Assembly: GCF_900091725.1 (NCBI RefSeq) | Contig: NZ_FMBW01000030.1 | Span: forward strand, 1-64,000 | Reading direction: 5' to 3' | From: Streptomyces sp. DvalAA-43 | GTDB lineage: Bacteria > Actinomycetota > Actinomycetes > Streptomycetales > Streptomycetaceae | Length of the DNA: 64,000 nt | Shown: one piece after another, positions 52,836 to 62,461 of the stretch | Numbering within the stretch: the first letter of the stretch is position 1 | Layout of the letters: each line of letters opens with the position of its first letter | Made by a program: the position numbers and the translations under genes | Notes under the pieces: model-generated | Databases searched by the model: none | The model's input: the letters and a program-made list of their open reading frames with translations, nothing else | Told to the model about the DNA's origin: nothing

Positions 52836-53402
52836 TCAGCGCCTGCGCCGCGCCCCGCCGGGCGCGGCGTCCCCCGCCACCGGCCCGGTCGTCCGGTATC
52901 CCTTGACCCGCTTGCCCGCGGGCCGCCCGCGCTCCACCCAGTCGGTCCGCACCCAGTACAGGGCATCGTCCCGGTGCTCGCGCCGCCCGATCCGGACGGC
53001 CTTGATCCAGAGCCCGGCGCCCGCCCCTGCGAGCACCATCCCGCCGGCCCCGGGCAGCAGGAACGCGCTCGCCACCGCCACGAGAAACGCCCCGAGCAGC
53101 CACCACCGGTGCCCGCGCCGCCAGTCGCGTACGGTCACGGCCCGGTCCTGGAGGAAGTCGGAGCGCCCGGCACGCGTGGCACCCCCGGCCAGCTCCGCGT
53201 ACCGTCGGCTCCGGACGAGCGCCACCACGGCCGCGGTGATCAGGAACAGCGCGGCCCCGGACAGCAGGCCGATCCGGCGCCCGGTGAGTCCCGGCACCAG
53301 CGCGCCGATCGCCGCGGCCAGCAGTCCCGGCCACCACATCGGTGCGGCTCCGGCCCGTACGATCACGGCCACCCTCGCCAACGACTGCGCTCCGCGCCCC
53401 AC
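52836..53402 (-). CDS. Hypothetical membrane protein, four helices
   Basis: This 188-residue protein has about four hydrophobic segments (near residues 23-40, 45-62, 99-115 and 118-133: WWPGLLAAAIGALVPGL, then IGLLSGAALFLITAAVVALV, then WWLLGAFLVAVASAFLL, then GMVLAGAGAGLWI). It has an Arg-rich loop between pairs and a basic C-terminus. I do not recognise a family. The start is GTG at 53402. It converges with the roadblock gene. Confidence 0.7.
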   Translation of the reverse strand: MGRGAQSLARVAVIVRAGAAPMWWPGLLAAAIGALVPGLTGRRIGLLSGAALFLITAAVVALVRSRRYAELAGGATRAGRSDFLQDRAVTVRDWRRGHRWWLLGAFLVAVASAFLLPGAGGMVLAGAGAGLWIKAVRIGRREHRDDALYWVRTDWVERGRPAGKRVKGYRTTGPVAGDAAPGGARRRR

Positions 53403-53636
53403 GTCCGTACCCCTCTCCGCAGTTCCTCGTAAGCCGTTCCGGCCCGGAGATTAGTGGCCGTAGATGAGCGATGCCTGAGAAGAAGCGATATCCGAGAGCG
53501 GCACCGGAGGAACGACGCCGGGGGAGCAGCGCAAGGGGAGCGACTTCGGAGAGCCGACACGTTCGCGCGACAGCGCACCCAGCCGTTGGACTGCGCATCG
53601 GCCGGAGTCGGTCGCTCCCCCAGGCCCGAGGGGCGG

Positions 53637-54482
53637 TCATTCCACGAACAGCCCCCGCGCCGCCGCCCTCGCGTCGAACTCCTCCAGCCGTGCCTGCGCG
53701 TCGGGCAGGTCGTCGCACATCGCCTCCAGCAGCACCCGCCCCAGCAGCATGGGCGCGCACGCCGTGTCGAAGGCGAGCCCGGTGCCGACGGCGGCCGGGA
53801 TCAGCAGATCGCTGTGCTTGGCGACGGGCGCGAAGGCGGAGTCCGCCACCGACACCACGGCCAGCCCCTGCTCCTGCGCGTAGGCGAGGGCGTCCACGAC
53901 CTCCTTGGGGTGGCGGGGCAGCGCGAAGCAGATCAGCGCGGTGGCGCCCGCCCGCCGTGCGGCGTCGATCCGGTCGCGCAGCATGCTGCCGCCCTCGTCG
54001 AGCACCCGGACATCGGGGTGGACCTTGGCCGCGAAGTACCCGAAGCCCCGCGCCTGCGAGGAGGCGGCCCGCAGCCCGAGCACCGGCAGCGGACGCGAGG
54101 CCGCCAGCAGCCTGCCCGCCCGCTCGACGGGCCCGGGATCGGCGAGCAGCTCGGCCAGATGCCGCAGATTCGCGATCTCGCCGAGTACCGCCTGCTGGTA
54201 CTCGTTGTACGCGTCGTCCCCGCCCGCCGCACCGGGCTCGGCGGGGGCGACCTCCCGCAGGTGCCTGCGGAGCGCCGGATAGCCGTCGAAGCCGAGCGCC
54301 ACGGCGAAGCGGGTGACGGACGGCTGGCTGACCCCGGCGAGCTCGGCCAGCTCCACGCTCGACAGGAACGGGACGTCCCCGGCCCGGCGCACCATCGAGT
54401 GCGCGATGCGCCGCTGGGTGGGTGTGAGCCGGCGCCCCTCGAAGAGCTGCTGCAACCGCGCGGCCGGGCTGCTCCCGCTCAT
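53637..54482 (-). CDS. MurR/RpiR-family regulator (HTH + SIS domain)
   Basis: This 281-residue regulator has an N-terminal HTH_6 domain (RLTPTQRRIAHSMVRRAGDVPFLSSVELAELAGVSQPSVTRFAVALGFDGYPALRRHLRE) and a C-terminal SIS sugar-phosphate domain (about 120-260; VLGLRAASSQARGFGYFAAKV, ALICFALPRHPKEVVDAL). The ATG at 54482 is supported by the HTH beginning soon after. It would sense a sugar phosphate or related metabolite. The closeness to hut genes may or may not be functional. Confidence 0.92.
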   Translation of the reverse strand: MSGSSPAARLQQLFEGRRLTPTQRRIAHSMVRRAGDVPFLSSVELAELAGVSQPSVTRFAVALGFDGYPALRRHLREVAPAEPGAAGGDDAYNEYQQAVLGEIANLRHLAELLADPGPVERAGRLLAASRPLPVLGLRAASSQARGFGYFAAKVHPDVRVLDEGGSMLRDRIDAARRAGATALICFALPRHPKEVVDALAYAQEQGLAVVSVADSAFAPVAKHSDLLIPAAVGTGLAFDTACAPMLLGRVLLEAMCDDLPDAQARLEEFDARAAARGLFVE

Positions 54483-54688
54483 GCTGTCCCCTCGGTAGAT
54501 CCGTCGCGCCGCGATCCGGCGCCGACCAATCCATTCAGCCAGCAAGCCGTCTGCATGTCCATATGCAGCCGGTACGCGGGCCGGTGCCCGGGACGTCCGT
54601 ACGCGGCCGGGAGGCCGGGACACCCGGGGTCCAAAGAGGGGGGTTAGCCCCACTGTCCGGGGCGGCCTCGATTCGTACCGTAAAGGGT

Positions 54689-55102
54689 ATGAAAGCCCGT
54701 GACCCCGAGCTCAGGAACGAGCTCGATGCCGCCCTGCAGGCCCGTAGCGAGCTGGGGTCGGAGTACGAGCCCGCTCTCGTCGAGTCCTTTCTGGAGAAGG
54801 TCGAGCAGCGGCTCGACAGCACGCTCGACCGCCGCGTCCGGCGTCATCTCGCCGAGCAGCGGGTGAGCGTCGTCAGGGAACCGCACCCGCCGCACCCCCT
54901 GGGGAACTTCGGCGAGCGCTACGGCTTCGGGATCATCTCGCTGGTCCTGGCCGTCCCGCTGTCGGCGATCGGCGCCTCGACCGCCCACACGGCGGGCCTG
55001 ATCGTCGCCTGGCTCGGGATCGTCGCGGTCAACGCCGTGCACGCCGCCCGGCCGCGGTTCTCGCGCCGCCCGGCACGTACGGACTCCGACTGGGAGGAGT
55101 GA
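54689..55102 (+). CDS. Small membrane protein with helical N-terminus
   Basis: This 137-residue protein has an N-terminal amphipathic, probably coiled-coil helix (LRNELDAALQARSELGSEYEPALVESFLEKVEQRLDSTLDRRVRRHLAEQRV) followed by two membrane helices (GIISLVLAVPLSAIGASTAH and GLIVAWLGIVAVNAVHA). It resembles the integral membrane proteins often annotated in Streptomyces near transcription regulators; I do not know its role. The ATG at 54689 starts the conserved helix. Confidence 0.78.
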   Translation: MKARDPELRNELDAALQARSELGSEYEPALVESFLEKVEQRLDSTLDRRVRRHLAEQRVSVVREPHPPHPLGNFGERYGFGIISLVLAVPLSAIGASTAHTAGLIVAWLGIVAVNAVHAARPRFSRRPARTDSDWEE

Positions 55103-55163
55103 CGGGGCCGCGCTCCCAGGCCCCCGGACCCCGGAAGCACGCAACCCCCGGGCCTGACCGGCT

Positions 55164-55925
55164 CTACGCCTGGCGGGTCGGCTGCACGATCAGCTGGCGC
55201 AGGTTGATGTGGCGCGCCCGGCTGGTGGCGTAGGCGATCAGGTCGGCGATCTCGTCGCCGGAGAGCCCCCCGAGCGCTTTGAACATGCCGTCGAGCTGCC
55301 CGCTCAGCTCGGCGTTGTCGACGTGGCCGGCCAGCTCCGTGTCGGTGAGGCCCGGCTCGATGTTCGTGACGCGGACGTCGCGCGGCCCGAACTCGGTGCG
55401 CAGCGATGTCGACAGGTACGTCAGCGCGGCCTTCGTCGCCCCGTACACCGCGTAATTGGGGAACATGACGTGCGCGCCGATGGACGAGATGTTCACCAGG
55501 TCCGCGGTGCGCCCCTCGGCGGCCGCCGCCACCAGGTCGGCCGTGAAGGCCCGGATGATCCGCAGGGCGCCCGTCACATTGGTGTCGATCATCCGCTGCC
55601 ACTCGTCCGTCCGGCCCTCGTCCACCGGATTCGGCAGCATCACACCGGCCGCGTTGACCACCAGGTCCACCGGACCGAAGGCGCGGTGCACCCGCTCGGC
55701 GGCGGAGTCGACGGACGCCTGGTCGGTGACGTCGGTGGGGACGGCGAGCGCCACGCCTCCTGCCTCCTCGACCGCGGCGGCGAGCTCTTCCAGCCGCTCC
55801 GCGCGCCGGGCCAGCAGGGCGACCCGGACCCCCTGGGCGGCGAGCAGCCGGGCGGTCGCGCCGCCCATGCCGCTGGCGGCTCCGGTGATGACGGCGGTGC
55901 GGCCCGCGAGGGTCTCGTACGACAT
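55164..55925 (-). CDS. Short-chain dehydrogenase/reductase
   Basis: This 253-residue classic SDR has the cofactor motif AVITGAASGMGGATARLLA, the structural VVNAAGVM (NNAG position), the catalytic Ser in NISSIGAHVM and YxxxK in YAVYGATKAAL. The Arg in RRAER after the second strand suggests NADP preference. It is divergent from the XRE regulator at 56075, a common arrangement in which the regulator controls the reductase. The substrate is unknown. Confidence 0.93.
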   Translation of the reverse strand: MSYETLAGRTAVITGAASGMGGATARLLAAQGVRVALLARRAERLEELAAAVEEAGGVALAVPTDVTDQASVDSAAERVHRAFGPVDLVVNAAGVMLPNPVDEGRTDEWQRMIDTNVTGALRIIRAFTADLVAAAAEGRTADLVNISSIGAHVMFPNYAVYGATKAALTYLSTSLRTEFGPRDVRVTNIEPGLTDTELAGHVDNAELSGQLDGMFKALGGLSGDEIADLIAYATSRARHINLRQLIVQPTRQA

Positions 55926-56074
55926 GTCCGTACTCCTTGAGTGGTTGCGGACCGGAGCGTTTCCCCGGGCCCGATTCCACTCTGCGGGGCCGCCCGGGGC
56001 CCAGCCAGGGCGACGCTGTTCCTGGGTCCGCCAGTACCAGGCTGGGCGCTCGCGCTTCTTCTACGATCGACGCC

Positions 56075-56914
56075 ATGGACGCTGACCTGGGTGATTTCCT
56101 CCGCTCCCGCCGAGCCCGTATCCAGCCCGAGGACGTGGGGCTCCAGGCGTACGGCCGGCGGCGCGTGCCCGGACTCCGGCGCGAGGAGGTCGCTCAGCTC
56201 GCGGGGGTGAGCGTCGACTACTACATCCGGCTGGAGCAGGGGCGCGGCCCGAGCGTCTCGGACGCGGTGCTCGACGCGATAGCCCGGGTGCTGCGGCTGG
56301 ACGAGACGGAGCACACGTATCTGCGCACCGTGGCCCGCCCCCGGTCGCGCGCCTCCGCCCCGGCCTCCGCCCAGCGGGTCCGGCCGGGTCTGCGCCGGGT
56401 GCTGGACTCGCTCGCCGCGGCCCCGGCGTTCGTCCTGGGCCGCCGGATGGACGTGCTGGCCTGGAACGCGCTGGGGGACGCCGTCGTCGGCTTCTCCCGG
56501 ATGCCCGCCGCCGAACGGAACATGCCGCGCCAGGTGTTCCTGGAACCGGCGGCGCGCGAGCTGTACCCGGACTGGGCGGCGGTGGCGGCGGAGACCGTGG
56601 CGTATCTGCGCCTGGATGCGGGGCTGCACCCCGATGACCGGAAACTGGCCACGCTGGTCGGTGAGTTGTCCCTGAAGAGCGAGGACTTCCGCCGGCTGTG
56701 GGCGGATCACCAGGTGAAGTCGAAGACCTACGGCGTCAAGCGCGTCGCCCATCCGCTCGTGGGCGAGCTCGTGTTCCCGTACGAGACGCTCGGCGCGGCC
56801 GGCGATCCCGATCAGTGCCTGGTGGTCTACACACCGGAGCCCGGCAGCGAGACCGCCGAGCGCCTCGCGCTGCTGGCGGGCCGGGCGGCCGCGCCGTCGG
56901 CCCCGGCCGACTGA
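56075..56914 (+). CDS. XRE-family regulator with MmyB-like ligand domain
   Basis: This 279-residue regulator has an N-terminal helix-turn-helix (LGDFLRSRRARIQPEDVGL, VPGLRREEVAQLAGVSVDYYIRLEQGRGPSVSDAVLDAIARVLRLD) and a C-terminal MmyB-like domain (PAFVLGRRMDVLAWNALGDAVVG, then LWADHQVKSKTYGVKRVAHPLVGELVFPYETL), known in this family to bind fatty-acid-like ligands. The ATG at 56075 is preferred since the HTH begins there. It is divergent from the SDR gene with a ~150-base shared promoter region and may repress it. Confidence 0.93.
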   Translation: MDADLGDFLRSRRARIQPEDVGLQAYGRRRVPGLRREEVAQLAGVSVDYYIRLEQGRGPSVSDAVLDAIARVLRLDETEHTYLRTVARPRSRASAPASAQRVRPGLRRVLDSLAAAPAFVLGRRMDVLAWNALGDAVVGFSRMPAAERNMPRQVFLEPAARELYPDWAAVAAETVAYLRLDAGLHPDDRKLATLVGELSLKSEDFRRLWADHQVKSKTYGVKRVAHPLVGELVFPYETLGAAGDPDQCLVVYTPEPGSETAERLALLAGRAAAPSAPAD

Positions 56915-56945
56915 GCCGTCCGCGGGCCCGCGGACATGGATGTGT

Positions 56946-57002
56946 CGCGGGGACCGCCGCACCCCCGGTTGCCCGGGGGGCGGGACGACGGCGGTCCCCG
57001 CG
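56946..57002 (+). terminator. Long hairpin terminator after XRE regulator
   Basis: Fourteen-base perfect outer arms at 56946-56959 and 56989-57002 enclose a loop that itself can pair (CCCCC with GGGGG). It lies ~30 bases after the stop. Confidence 0.75.
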
Positions 57003-57088
57003 AGGGACACGGTCCGGGTCAGGGCCGGTCACCGCGTCCTGGCGACGGTGGAGGTCCGGGAGCCGCTCCGTAGTCCGTGTCGCCGTTT

Positions 57089-57120
57089 CGGGTGTCGGCG
57101 GGTCTCCCCGCCGACACCCG
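57089..57120. terminator. Hairpin terminator between XRE and cystathionine beta-synthase genes
   Basis: Fourteen-base perfect arms at 57089-57102 and 57107-57120 around TCTC. It is the second hairpin in this 289-base convergent gap and probably serves the leftward cbs gene. Confidence 0.78.
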
Positions 57121-57203
57121 TCAATCTGCCGGACCCGTGTTAAGCCGGTGCTGCGCGGACGTGTCGCGCTCGTACCGTTTTCGCGAAGCCCGGACCCGTG
57201 GGG

Positions 57204-58610
57204 CTACGCCTTGCCGGTCCCCGCGTCCTTGGCGAGGAACGCCAGCAGGTCCTGGCGGCTGACCACGCCCTTCGGCTTGCCCTCCACCAGCACGATCGCC
57301 GCGTCCGCGGCGTTCGTGCCGCCGAGCACCGCCATCAGGTCCTCGACCGGCTCGCCGGAGCCGACCTGCGGCAGCGGCGGCGACATGTGCTTCTCCAGCG
57401 GGTCGGAGAGCGAGGCGCGCTGCGCGAACAGCGCGTTCAACAGCTCGCGCTCCACCACCGAACCGATGACCTCGGCGGCCATCACGTCCGGGTGCCCGGC
57501 GCCCGGCTTCACGATCGGCATCTGCGAGACGCCGTACTCGCGCAGCACGTCGATCGCCTCGCCGACGGTCTCCTCCGGGTGCATGTGGACGAGCGTCGGG
57601 ATCGGGCCGGCCTTGTGGTCGAGCACATCGGCGACGCGCGCGGACGGGCCGGTGTCCTCCAGGAAGCCGTAGTCGGCCATCCATTCGTCGTTGAAGATCT
57701 TGCTGAGGTAGCCGCGGCCGCTGTCCGGCAGCAGGACGACGACCACGTCGTCCGGGCCCAGGCGCGCCGCGACCTCCAGGGCGCCGACCACCGCCATGCC
57801 GCAGGAACCGCCGACCAGCAGGCCCTCCTCCTTGGCGAGGCGGCGGGTCATCTGGAAGGAGTCCTTGTCGGACACGGCGACGATCTCGTCCGTGACCGTA
57901 CGGTCGTAGGCGCTCGGCCAGAAGTCCTCGCCGACCCCCTCGACGAGGTAGGGGCGTCCGGAGCCGCCGGAGTAGACCGAGCCCTCCGGGTCCGCGCCGA
58001 TCACCTTCACCGAGCCGCCGCTGACCTCCTTCAGATAGCGGCCGGTCCCGCTGATCGTGCCGCCGGTCCCGACGCCCGCGACGAAGTGGGTGATCTTCCC
58101 GTCCGTCTGCTCCCACAGCTCGGGACCGGTGGTCTCGTAGTGGGAACGCGGATTGTTGGGGTTGGAGTACTGGTCGGGCTTCCAGGCCCCCGGCGTCTCG
58201 CGGACCAGGCGGTCGGAGACGTTGTAGTAGGAGTCGGGATGCTCGGGGTCAACGGCCGTCGGGCAGACGACGACCTCGGCACCGTAGGCGCGCAGCACAT
58301 TGATCTTGTCCGTGGACACCTTGTCCGGGCAGACGAAGATGCACTTGTACCCCTTCTGCTGGGCGACGATCGCCAGACCGACGCCGGTGTTGCCACTGGT
58401 CGGCTCGACGATCGTGCCGCCGGGCCGGAGCTCGCCGCTCTGCTCGGCGGCCTCGATCATCCGCAGGGCGATGCGGTCCTTGACCGAACCGCCGGGGTTG
58501 AAGTACTCGACCTTGGCCAGGACCGTCGCCTGGATGCCGGCCGTCACACTGCGCAGCCTCACCAGCGGGGTATTGCCTACGAGACTGATCATCGAATCGT
58601 GGAATTGCAC
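57204..58610 (-). CDS. cbs: Cystathionine beta-synthase
   Basis: This ~468-residue enzyme condenses serine and homocysteine to cystathionine with PLP. The PALP domain (about 1-325) has SLVGNTPLVRL, the PLP lysine in FNPGGSVKDRIA, PTSGNTG and GVGTGGTISG. Two C-terminal CBS repeats follow (LVHMHPEETVGEAIDVLREYGVSQMPI and KHMSPPLPQVGSGEPVEDLMAVL). The CBS pair separates it from plain cysteine synthase. GTG 58610 has GGAG six bases upstream; ATG 58592 is an alternative. Confidence 0.94.
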   Translation of the reverse strand: MQFHDSMISLVGNTPLVRLRSVTAGIQATVLAKVEYFNPGGSVKDRIALRMIEAAEQSGELRPGGTIVEPTSGNTGVGLAIVAQQKGYKCIFVCPDKVSTDKINVLRAYGAEVVVCPTAVDPEHPDSYYNVSDRLVRETPGAWKPDQYSNPNNPRSHYETTGPELWEQTDGKITHFVAGVGTGGTISGTGRYLKEVSGGSVKVIGADPEGSVYSGGSGRPYLVEGVGEDFWPSAYDRTVTDEIVAVSDKDSFQMTRRLAKEEGLLVGGSCGMAVVGALEVAARLGPDDVVVVLLPDSGRGYLSKIFNDEWMADYGFLEDTGPSARVADVLDHKAGPIPTLVHMHPEETVGEAIDVLREYGVSQMPIVKPGAGHPDVMAAEVIGSVVERELLNALFAQRASLSDPLEKHMSPPLPQVGSGEPVEDLMAVLGGTNAADAAIVLVEGKPKGVVSRQDLLAFLAKDAGTGKA

Positions 58611-58750
58611 CGTGTACTCCGGGGTCTCCGAGATGGTGCGGCAAGGGTATGCGTACGGGCACGGGATTGGGCGAAGCGATTGAGCGACGGCTCCTGCGGG
58701 GCAGTTAGCTGTAGGTACGGCGGTACGGCGACGAGGAGGTGGACCGGACT

Positions 58751-59902
58751 GTGTCGAGGGCAAGGGTGGCACGGCGGATCGCAGCGGGCGCGGCCTACGG
58801 CGGGGGCAGCATCGGGCTGCTCGGCGCCGCGACGGTAGGCGTGCTGCTGGCGGAGGTCCAGCTGGCGAAACGGCAGGTGGGCGGCGGGATCGCACCGGTT
58901 CCGCCGAGCGCGGACGGGCGGTACGGGGTGGCGTTCGCCGGCCCCGCGGACCCGTTGCGGCTGGGGTTGCTGGGCGACTCGACGGCGGCCGGGCAGGGGG
59001 TGCGCCGGGCCGGGCAGACCCCGGGGGCGCTGCTCGCCTCGGGGCTCGCCGCGGTCTCCGAGCGGCCGGTGGATCTGCGCAATGTGGCACAGCCGGGCGC
59101 CCGGTCGGACGATCTGGAGCGGCAGGTCTCGCTGCTGCTCGCCGACACCTCCCGTACGCCCGACGTCTGCGTGATCATGATCGGCGCGAACGATGTGACG
59201 CACCGGATGCCGGCCACCCAGTCGGTGCGCTGTCTGACCACCGCCGTGCGCAGGCTGCGTACGGCGGGTGCGGAGGTCGTGGTCGGCACCTGCCCGGACC
59301 TGGGCACGATCGAGCCGGTCTATCAGCCGCTGCGCTGGCTGGCCCGGCGGGTGAGCCGGCAGCTGGCCGCGGCCCAGACGATCGGCTCGGTGGAGCAGGG
59401 CGGGCGCACGGTGTCGCTGGGCGATCTGCTCGGGCCGGAGTTCGAGGCGAATCCGCGGGAGCTGTTCGGCCCGGACAACTACCACCCGTCGGCGGAGGGG
59501 TACGCCACGGCGGCGATGGCGGTGCTGCCCACGCTCTGCGCGGTGCTCGGGCTGTGGCCGGAGTCCGACCGCCTGGACGGGGCCCGGCGCGAGGACATGC
59601 TGCCGGTGGCCAAGGCGGCCTCCCAGGCGGCCAGGGAGGCCGGTACGGAGGTCACGGGGGCGCGGGCGCCCTGGGCACTCCTCAAGCACCGCAGGCGGCG
59701 GCGCCTGCCCGCCGCCACGGAGCCCCATCCGCACCCGCACCCGGAGCCGCACGGAGAGACGGGGGAGCCGGGGAAGAGAGCGGGGAGGGAGACTGGAAAG
59801 AAGACAGGCAAGACGGACGAGACAAGCAGGACAGCGGAGACGCGGGAGACCGGAGAGACGGGGGAGACGCACGGGAAGCCGGGCAGTCTCCCGGCCAACT
59901 GA
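58751..59902 (+). CDS. SGNH/GDSL-family hydrolase with membrane anchor
   Basis: This 383-residue protein has an N-terminal hydrophobic helix (about 12-35, IAAGAAYGGGSIGLLGAATVGVLLA) and an SGNH hydrolase domain: block I LGLLGDSTAAGQGV (catalytic Ser), block III IMIGANDVTH and block V DNYHPSAEGYA (Asp-His pair). It should be an extracellular or membrane-bound esterase or lipase. The C-terminal ~75 residues are a charged Glu/Thr/Gly/Lys tail with ETGETGE-type repeats. GTG 58751 has GGAGGT ten bases upstream, better than GTG 58739. Confidence 0.9.
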   Translation: MSRARVARRIAAGAAYGGGSIGLLGAATVGVLLAEVQLAKRQVGGGIAPVPPSADGRYGVAFAGPADPLRLGLLGDSTAAGQGVRRAGQTPGALLASGLAAVSERPVDLRNVAQPGARSDDLERQVSLLLADTSRTPDVCVIMIGANDVTHRMPATQSVRCLTTAVRRLRTAGAEVVVGTCPDLGTIEPVYQPLRWLARRVSRQLAAAQTIGSVEQGGRTVSLGDLLGPEFEANPRELFGPDNYHPSAEGYATAAMAVLPTLCAVLGLWPESDRLDGARREDMLPVAKAASQAAREAGTEVTGARAPWALLKHRRRRRLPAATEPHPHPHPEPHGETGEPGKRAGRETGKKTGKTDETSRTAETRETGETGETHGKPGSLPAN

Positions 59903-60032
59903 TCGACTGAGCGGCCGCTTAGAAAAGAGGTCGGCGTCACACGCGCTGCCCGGTGACCCAGCGCGTACGTACAGGTAACTTCCCATTCAGTACCCGCCAG
60001 AACCCGCCTTCCAGCCCTCATGGAGCCGCGTG

Positions 60033-61253
60033 ATGCCCGAAGCCGTGATCGTCTCTGCAGCCCGTTCTCCGATCGGCCGGGCCTTCAAGGGCTCGCTGAA
60101 GGAACTGCGCGCGGACGACCTGACCGCCACGATCATCCAGACCGCGCTCGCGAAGGTTCCCGAGCTGGACCCCGAGGACATCGACGACCTGATGCTCGGC
60201 TGCGGCCTCCCCGGCGGCGAGCAGGGCAACAACCTGGGCCGCATCATCGCCGTGCAGATGGGCATGGACCACCTCCCGGGCTGTACGGTCACCCGCTACT
60301 GCTCGTCCTCCCTCCAGACCAGCCGGATGGCGCTGCACGCCATCAAGGCCGGCGAGGGCGACGTCTTCATCTCGGCCGGTGTCGAGATGGTGTCCCGCTT
60401 CTCGAAGGGCAACTCCGACAGCTGGCCGGACACGCACAACCCGCTGTTCGCCGACGCCGAGGCCCGCACCGCGGCCCGCGCCGAGCGGGGCGGCGACGAC
60501 TGGCACGACCCGCGCGAGGACGGCCTGGTCCCGGACGCGTACATCGCGATGGGGCAGACCGCGGAGAACCTGGCCCGCCTCAAGGGCGTCACCCGCCAGG
60601 ACATGGACGAGTTCGGCGTCCGCTCGCAGAACCTCGCCGAGGAAGCCCTCAAGAACGGCTTCTGGGAGCGCGAGATCACCCCGGTCACCACCCCGGACGG
60701 CACGGTCGTCTCGAAGGACGACGGGCCGCGCGCGGGCGTCACCCTGGAGGGTGTGCAGGGCCTGAAGCCGGTGTTCCGCCCCGACGGCCTGGTCACCGCG
60801 GGCAACTGCTGCCCGCTCAACGACGGCGCCGCCGCCCTCGTGATCATGTCCGACACCAAGGCCCGCGAGCTGGGCCTGACCCCCCTGGCCCGGATCGTCT
60901 CCACCGGCGTCTCCGGCCTCTCCCCCGAGATCATGGGGTACGGACCGGTGGAGGCCAGCAAGCAGGCGCTGAAGCGGGCCGGGCTGACCGTCGACGACAT
61001 CGACCTGGCCGAGATCAACGAGGCGTTCGCGGCCCAGGTGATCCCCTCCTACCGCGACCTCGGCCTGCCGCTGGAGAAGGTCAACGTCAACGGCGGCGCG
61101 ATCGCCGTCGGTCATCCCTTCGGTATGACGGGCGCCCGGATCACCGGCACGCTGATCAACAGCCTGCAGTTCCACGACAAGCAGTTCGGCCTGGAGACCA
61201 TGTGCGTGGGCGGCGGCCAGGGCATGGCGATGGTCATCGAGCGGCTGAGCTGA
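60033..61253 (+). CDS. Acetyl-CoA C-acetyltransferase (thiolase)
   Basis: This 406-residue thiolase cleaves or forms acetoacetyl-CoA-type substrates. Active-site cysteine 1 lies in VTRYCSSSLQTSRMALHAIKAG, the histidine in NVNGGAIAVGHPFGMTGARI, and the second cysteine in LETMCVGGGQGMAMVIE. The AEINEAFAAQ segment is typical. The ATG at 60033 is one codon after an in-frame GTG. It is followed by a terminator hairpin and appears monocistronic. Confidence 0.95.
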   Translation: MPEAVIVSAARSPIGRAFKGSLKELRADDLTATIIQTALAKVPELDPEDIDDLMLGCGLPGGEQGNNLGRIIAVQMGMDHLPGCTVTRYCSSSLQTSRMALHAIKAGEGDVFISAGVEMVSRFSKGNSDSWPDTHNPLFADAEARTAARAERGGDDWHDPREDGLVPDAYIAMGQTAENLARLKGVTRQDMDEFGVRSQNLAEEALKNGFWEREITPVTTPDGTVVSKDDGPRAGVTLEGVQGLKPVFRPDGLVTAGNCCPLNDGAAALVIMSDTKARELGLTPLARIVSTGVSGLSPEIMGYGPVEASKQALKRAGLTVDDIDLAEINEAFAAQVIPSYRDLGLPLEKVNVNGGAIAVGHPFGMTGARITGTLINSLQFHDKQFGLETMCVGGGQGMAMVIERLS

Positions 61254-61334
61254 GAGCCGCGCCGGACCTGACATAGTCGTCAGCGGGCCCGCGCCGCATG
61301 AGGTGGCCGGTTCCGAGCCCCGACCGTGACCGAA

Positions 61335-61369
61335 TCTCCCCCAGGATGTGACCTATGTCCTGGGGGAGA
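61335..61369 (+). terminator. Hairpin terminator after thiolase
   Basis: Twelve-base perfect arms at 61335-61346 and 61358-61369 with an 11-base loop, ~80 bases after the thiolase stop. The rest of the 259-base gap holds the promoter of the next gene and nothing gene-like. Confidence 0.78.
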
Positions 61370-61512
61370 GTCATTCCCGCAGGTCACACCCGCATCAGGG
61401 TTAAACCCCAGGCCCAAAGACCTGTCCATTTCGTGACGTAATGCACTGACACAGGGCGCAGGTAGGGGACAAGCTGATGTAGGAAGTCGGGGGATCGATT
61501 GAAACCGGGAGT

Positions 61513-62373
61513 ATGTCAGTGAGCGCCATGTCTCTTGCCCTGTTGCTGACCACCGCCGCCGCCACGGCCGTGGGCGCCGCTGCTCTGCACGCTGCTCACG
61601 GGCTGCGCAAGCAGGTCACGGCCCTTCGTACGGAGCTGGCCGAGGCCCGCACGCACGATGTCGTCGTGCCCGCGCAGAGCCGCAGCACGATCACCCCGGT
61701 CGCCGAGATACGCGCGGCCGTCGCCGAAGCACTGGCCGAGGAGCGCGAGCGCGAGCTCGCCGAGGCCCGCGCCTTCTGGGCCACCCAGGAAGCGCGCGAC
61801 GCCGCCGACGCCCCGTCCCTGCTGGGCGGGCTGGCCGGGGCGGGCGAGGACATCCCGTTCTTCATGCCCCGCCAGGCCGACTTCGCGGGCCTCGAAGCGA
61901 TGGACCTCGACGCCGCCGAGGCCCTGGACGAGCTGGCGGAGCTGACGGAGGCGGCGGACCTGACCGAGCTGACCGGCCCGGCGGAGTTCGCCGAGGACTC
62001 CCCCGAGCTGGCCGCCGCCCGCCGCAGGCACCCTTCGCACCCCGACTTCGTACCGGTGCAGACCCCGGTCGTCACCGACCACGAGCGCACTGTGAACCGT
62101 CTCGAAGAGCTCGCCGACAGCCGTACGGAGCTCGCCGATGTGCGCCCCGGCCCGCTCGGCACGCTCGACGTCTACGTCTTCGCCGACGGCACCACGCTCT
62201 GTATGACCCCCGGCCACCGCGAGACGGCCGAGCGTCTGGCGGGTTCGCTGCTCGCCGGTGAGCACCCGGTCCTGCTGGGCGGCTCCGGTGTGTCCGGCGC
62301 GTACGCCCTGACCTTCTCCTGCGGCAAGGAGAACGTGTACATCCTCGCCGACCGCGTCATCGCCTCGTTCTGA
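61513..62373 (+). CDS. Hypothetical membrane-anchored protein
   Basis: This 286-residue protein begins with a signal-anchor helix (MSLALLLTTAAATAVGAAALHAAHGL), continues with a coiled-coil-like acidic segment (VTALRTELAEARTHDVV, then VAEALAEERERELAEARAFWATQEARDAADA), a Leu/Glu/Ala-rich region with repeated LTE/LAE units, and a compact C-terminal domain (DVYVFADGTTLCMTPGHRETAERLAGSLLAGEHPVLLGGSGVSGAYALTFSCGKENVYILADRVI). I do not recognise the family. The orientation predicted puts the domain in the cytoplasm or outside depending on anchor polarity. Confidence 0.75.
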   Translation: MSVSAMSLALLLTTAAATAVGAAALHAAHGLRKQVTALRTELAEARTHDVVVPAQSRSTITPVAEIRAAVAEALAEERERELAEARAFWATQEARDAADAPSLLGGLAGAGEDIPFFMPRQADFAGLEAMDLDAAEALDELAELTEAADLTELTGPAEFAEDSPELAAARRRHPSHPDFVPVQTPVVTDHERTVNRLEELADSRTELADVRPGPLGTLDVYVFADGTTLCMTPGHRETAERLAGSLLAGEHPVLLGGSGVSGAYALTFSCGKENVYILADRVIASF

Positions 62374-62461
62374 CACCTGCCGCCCGACACCACGGCGTCC
62401 GGGCACAGCGGCTCTCGTCGGCCGCCGCCTCCGGGCCTCCCCCGGACCGCCGCCCCCGCCA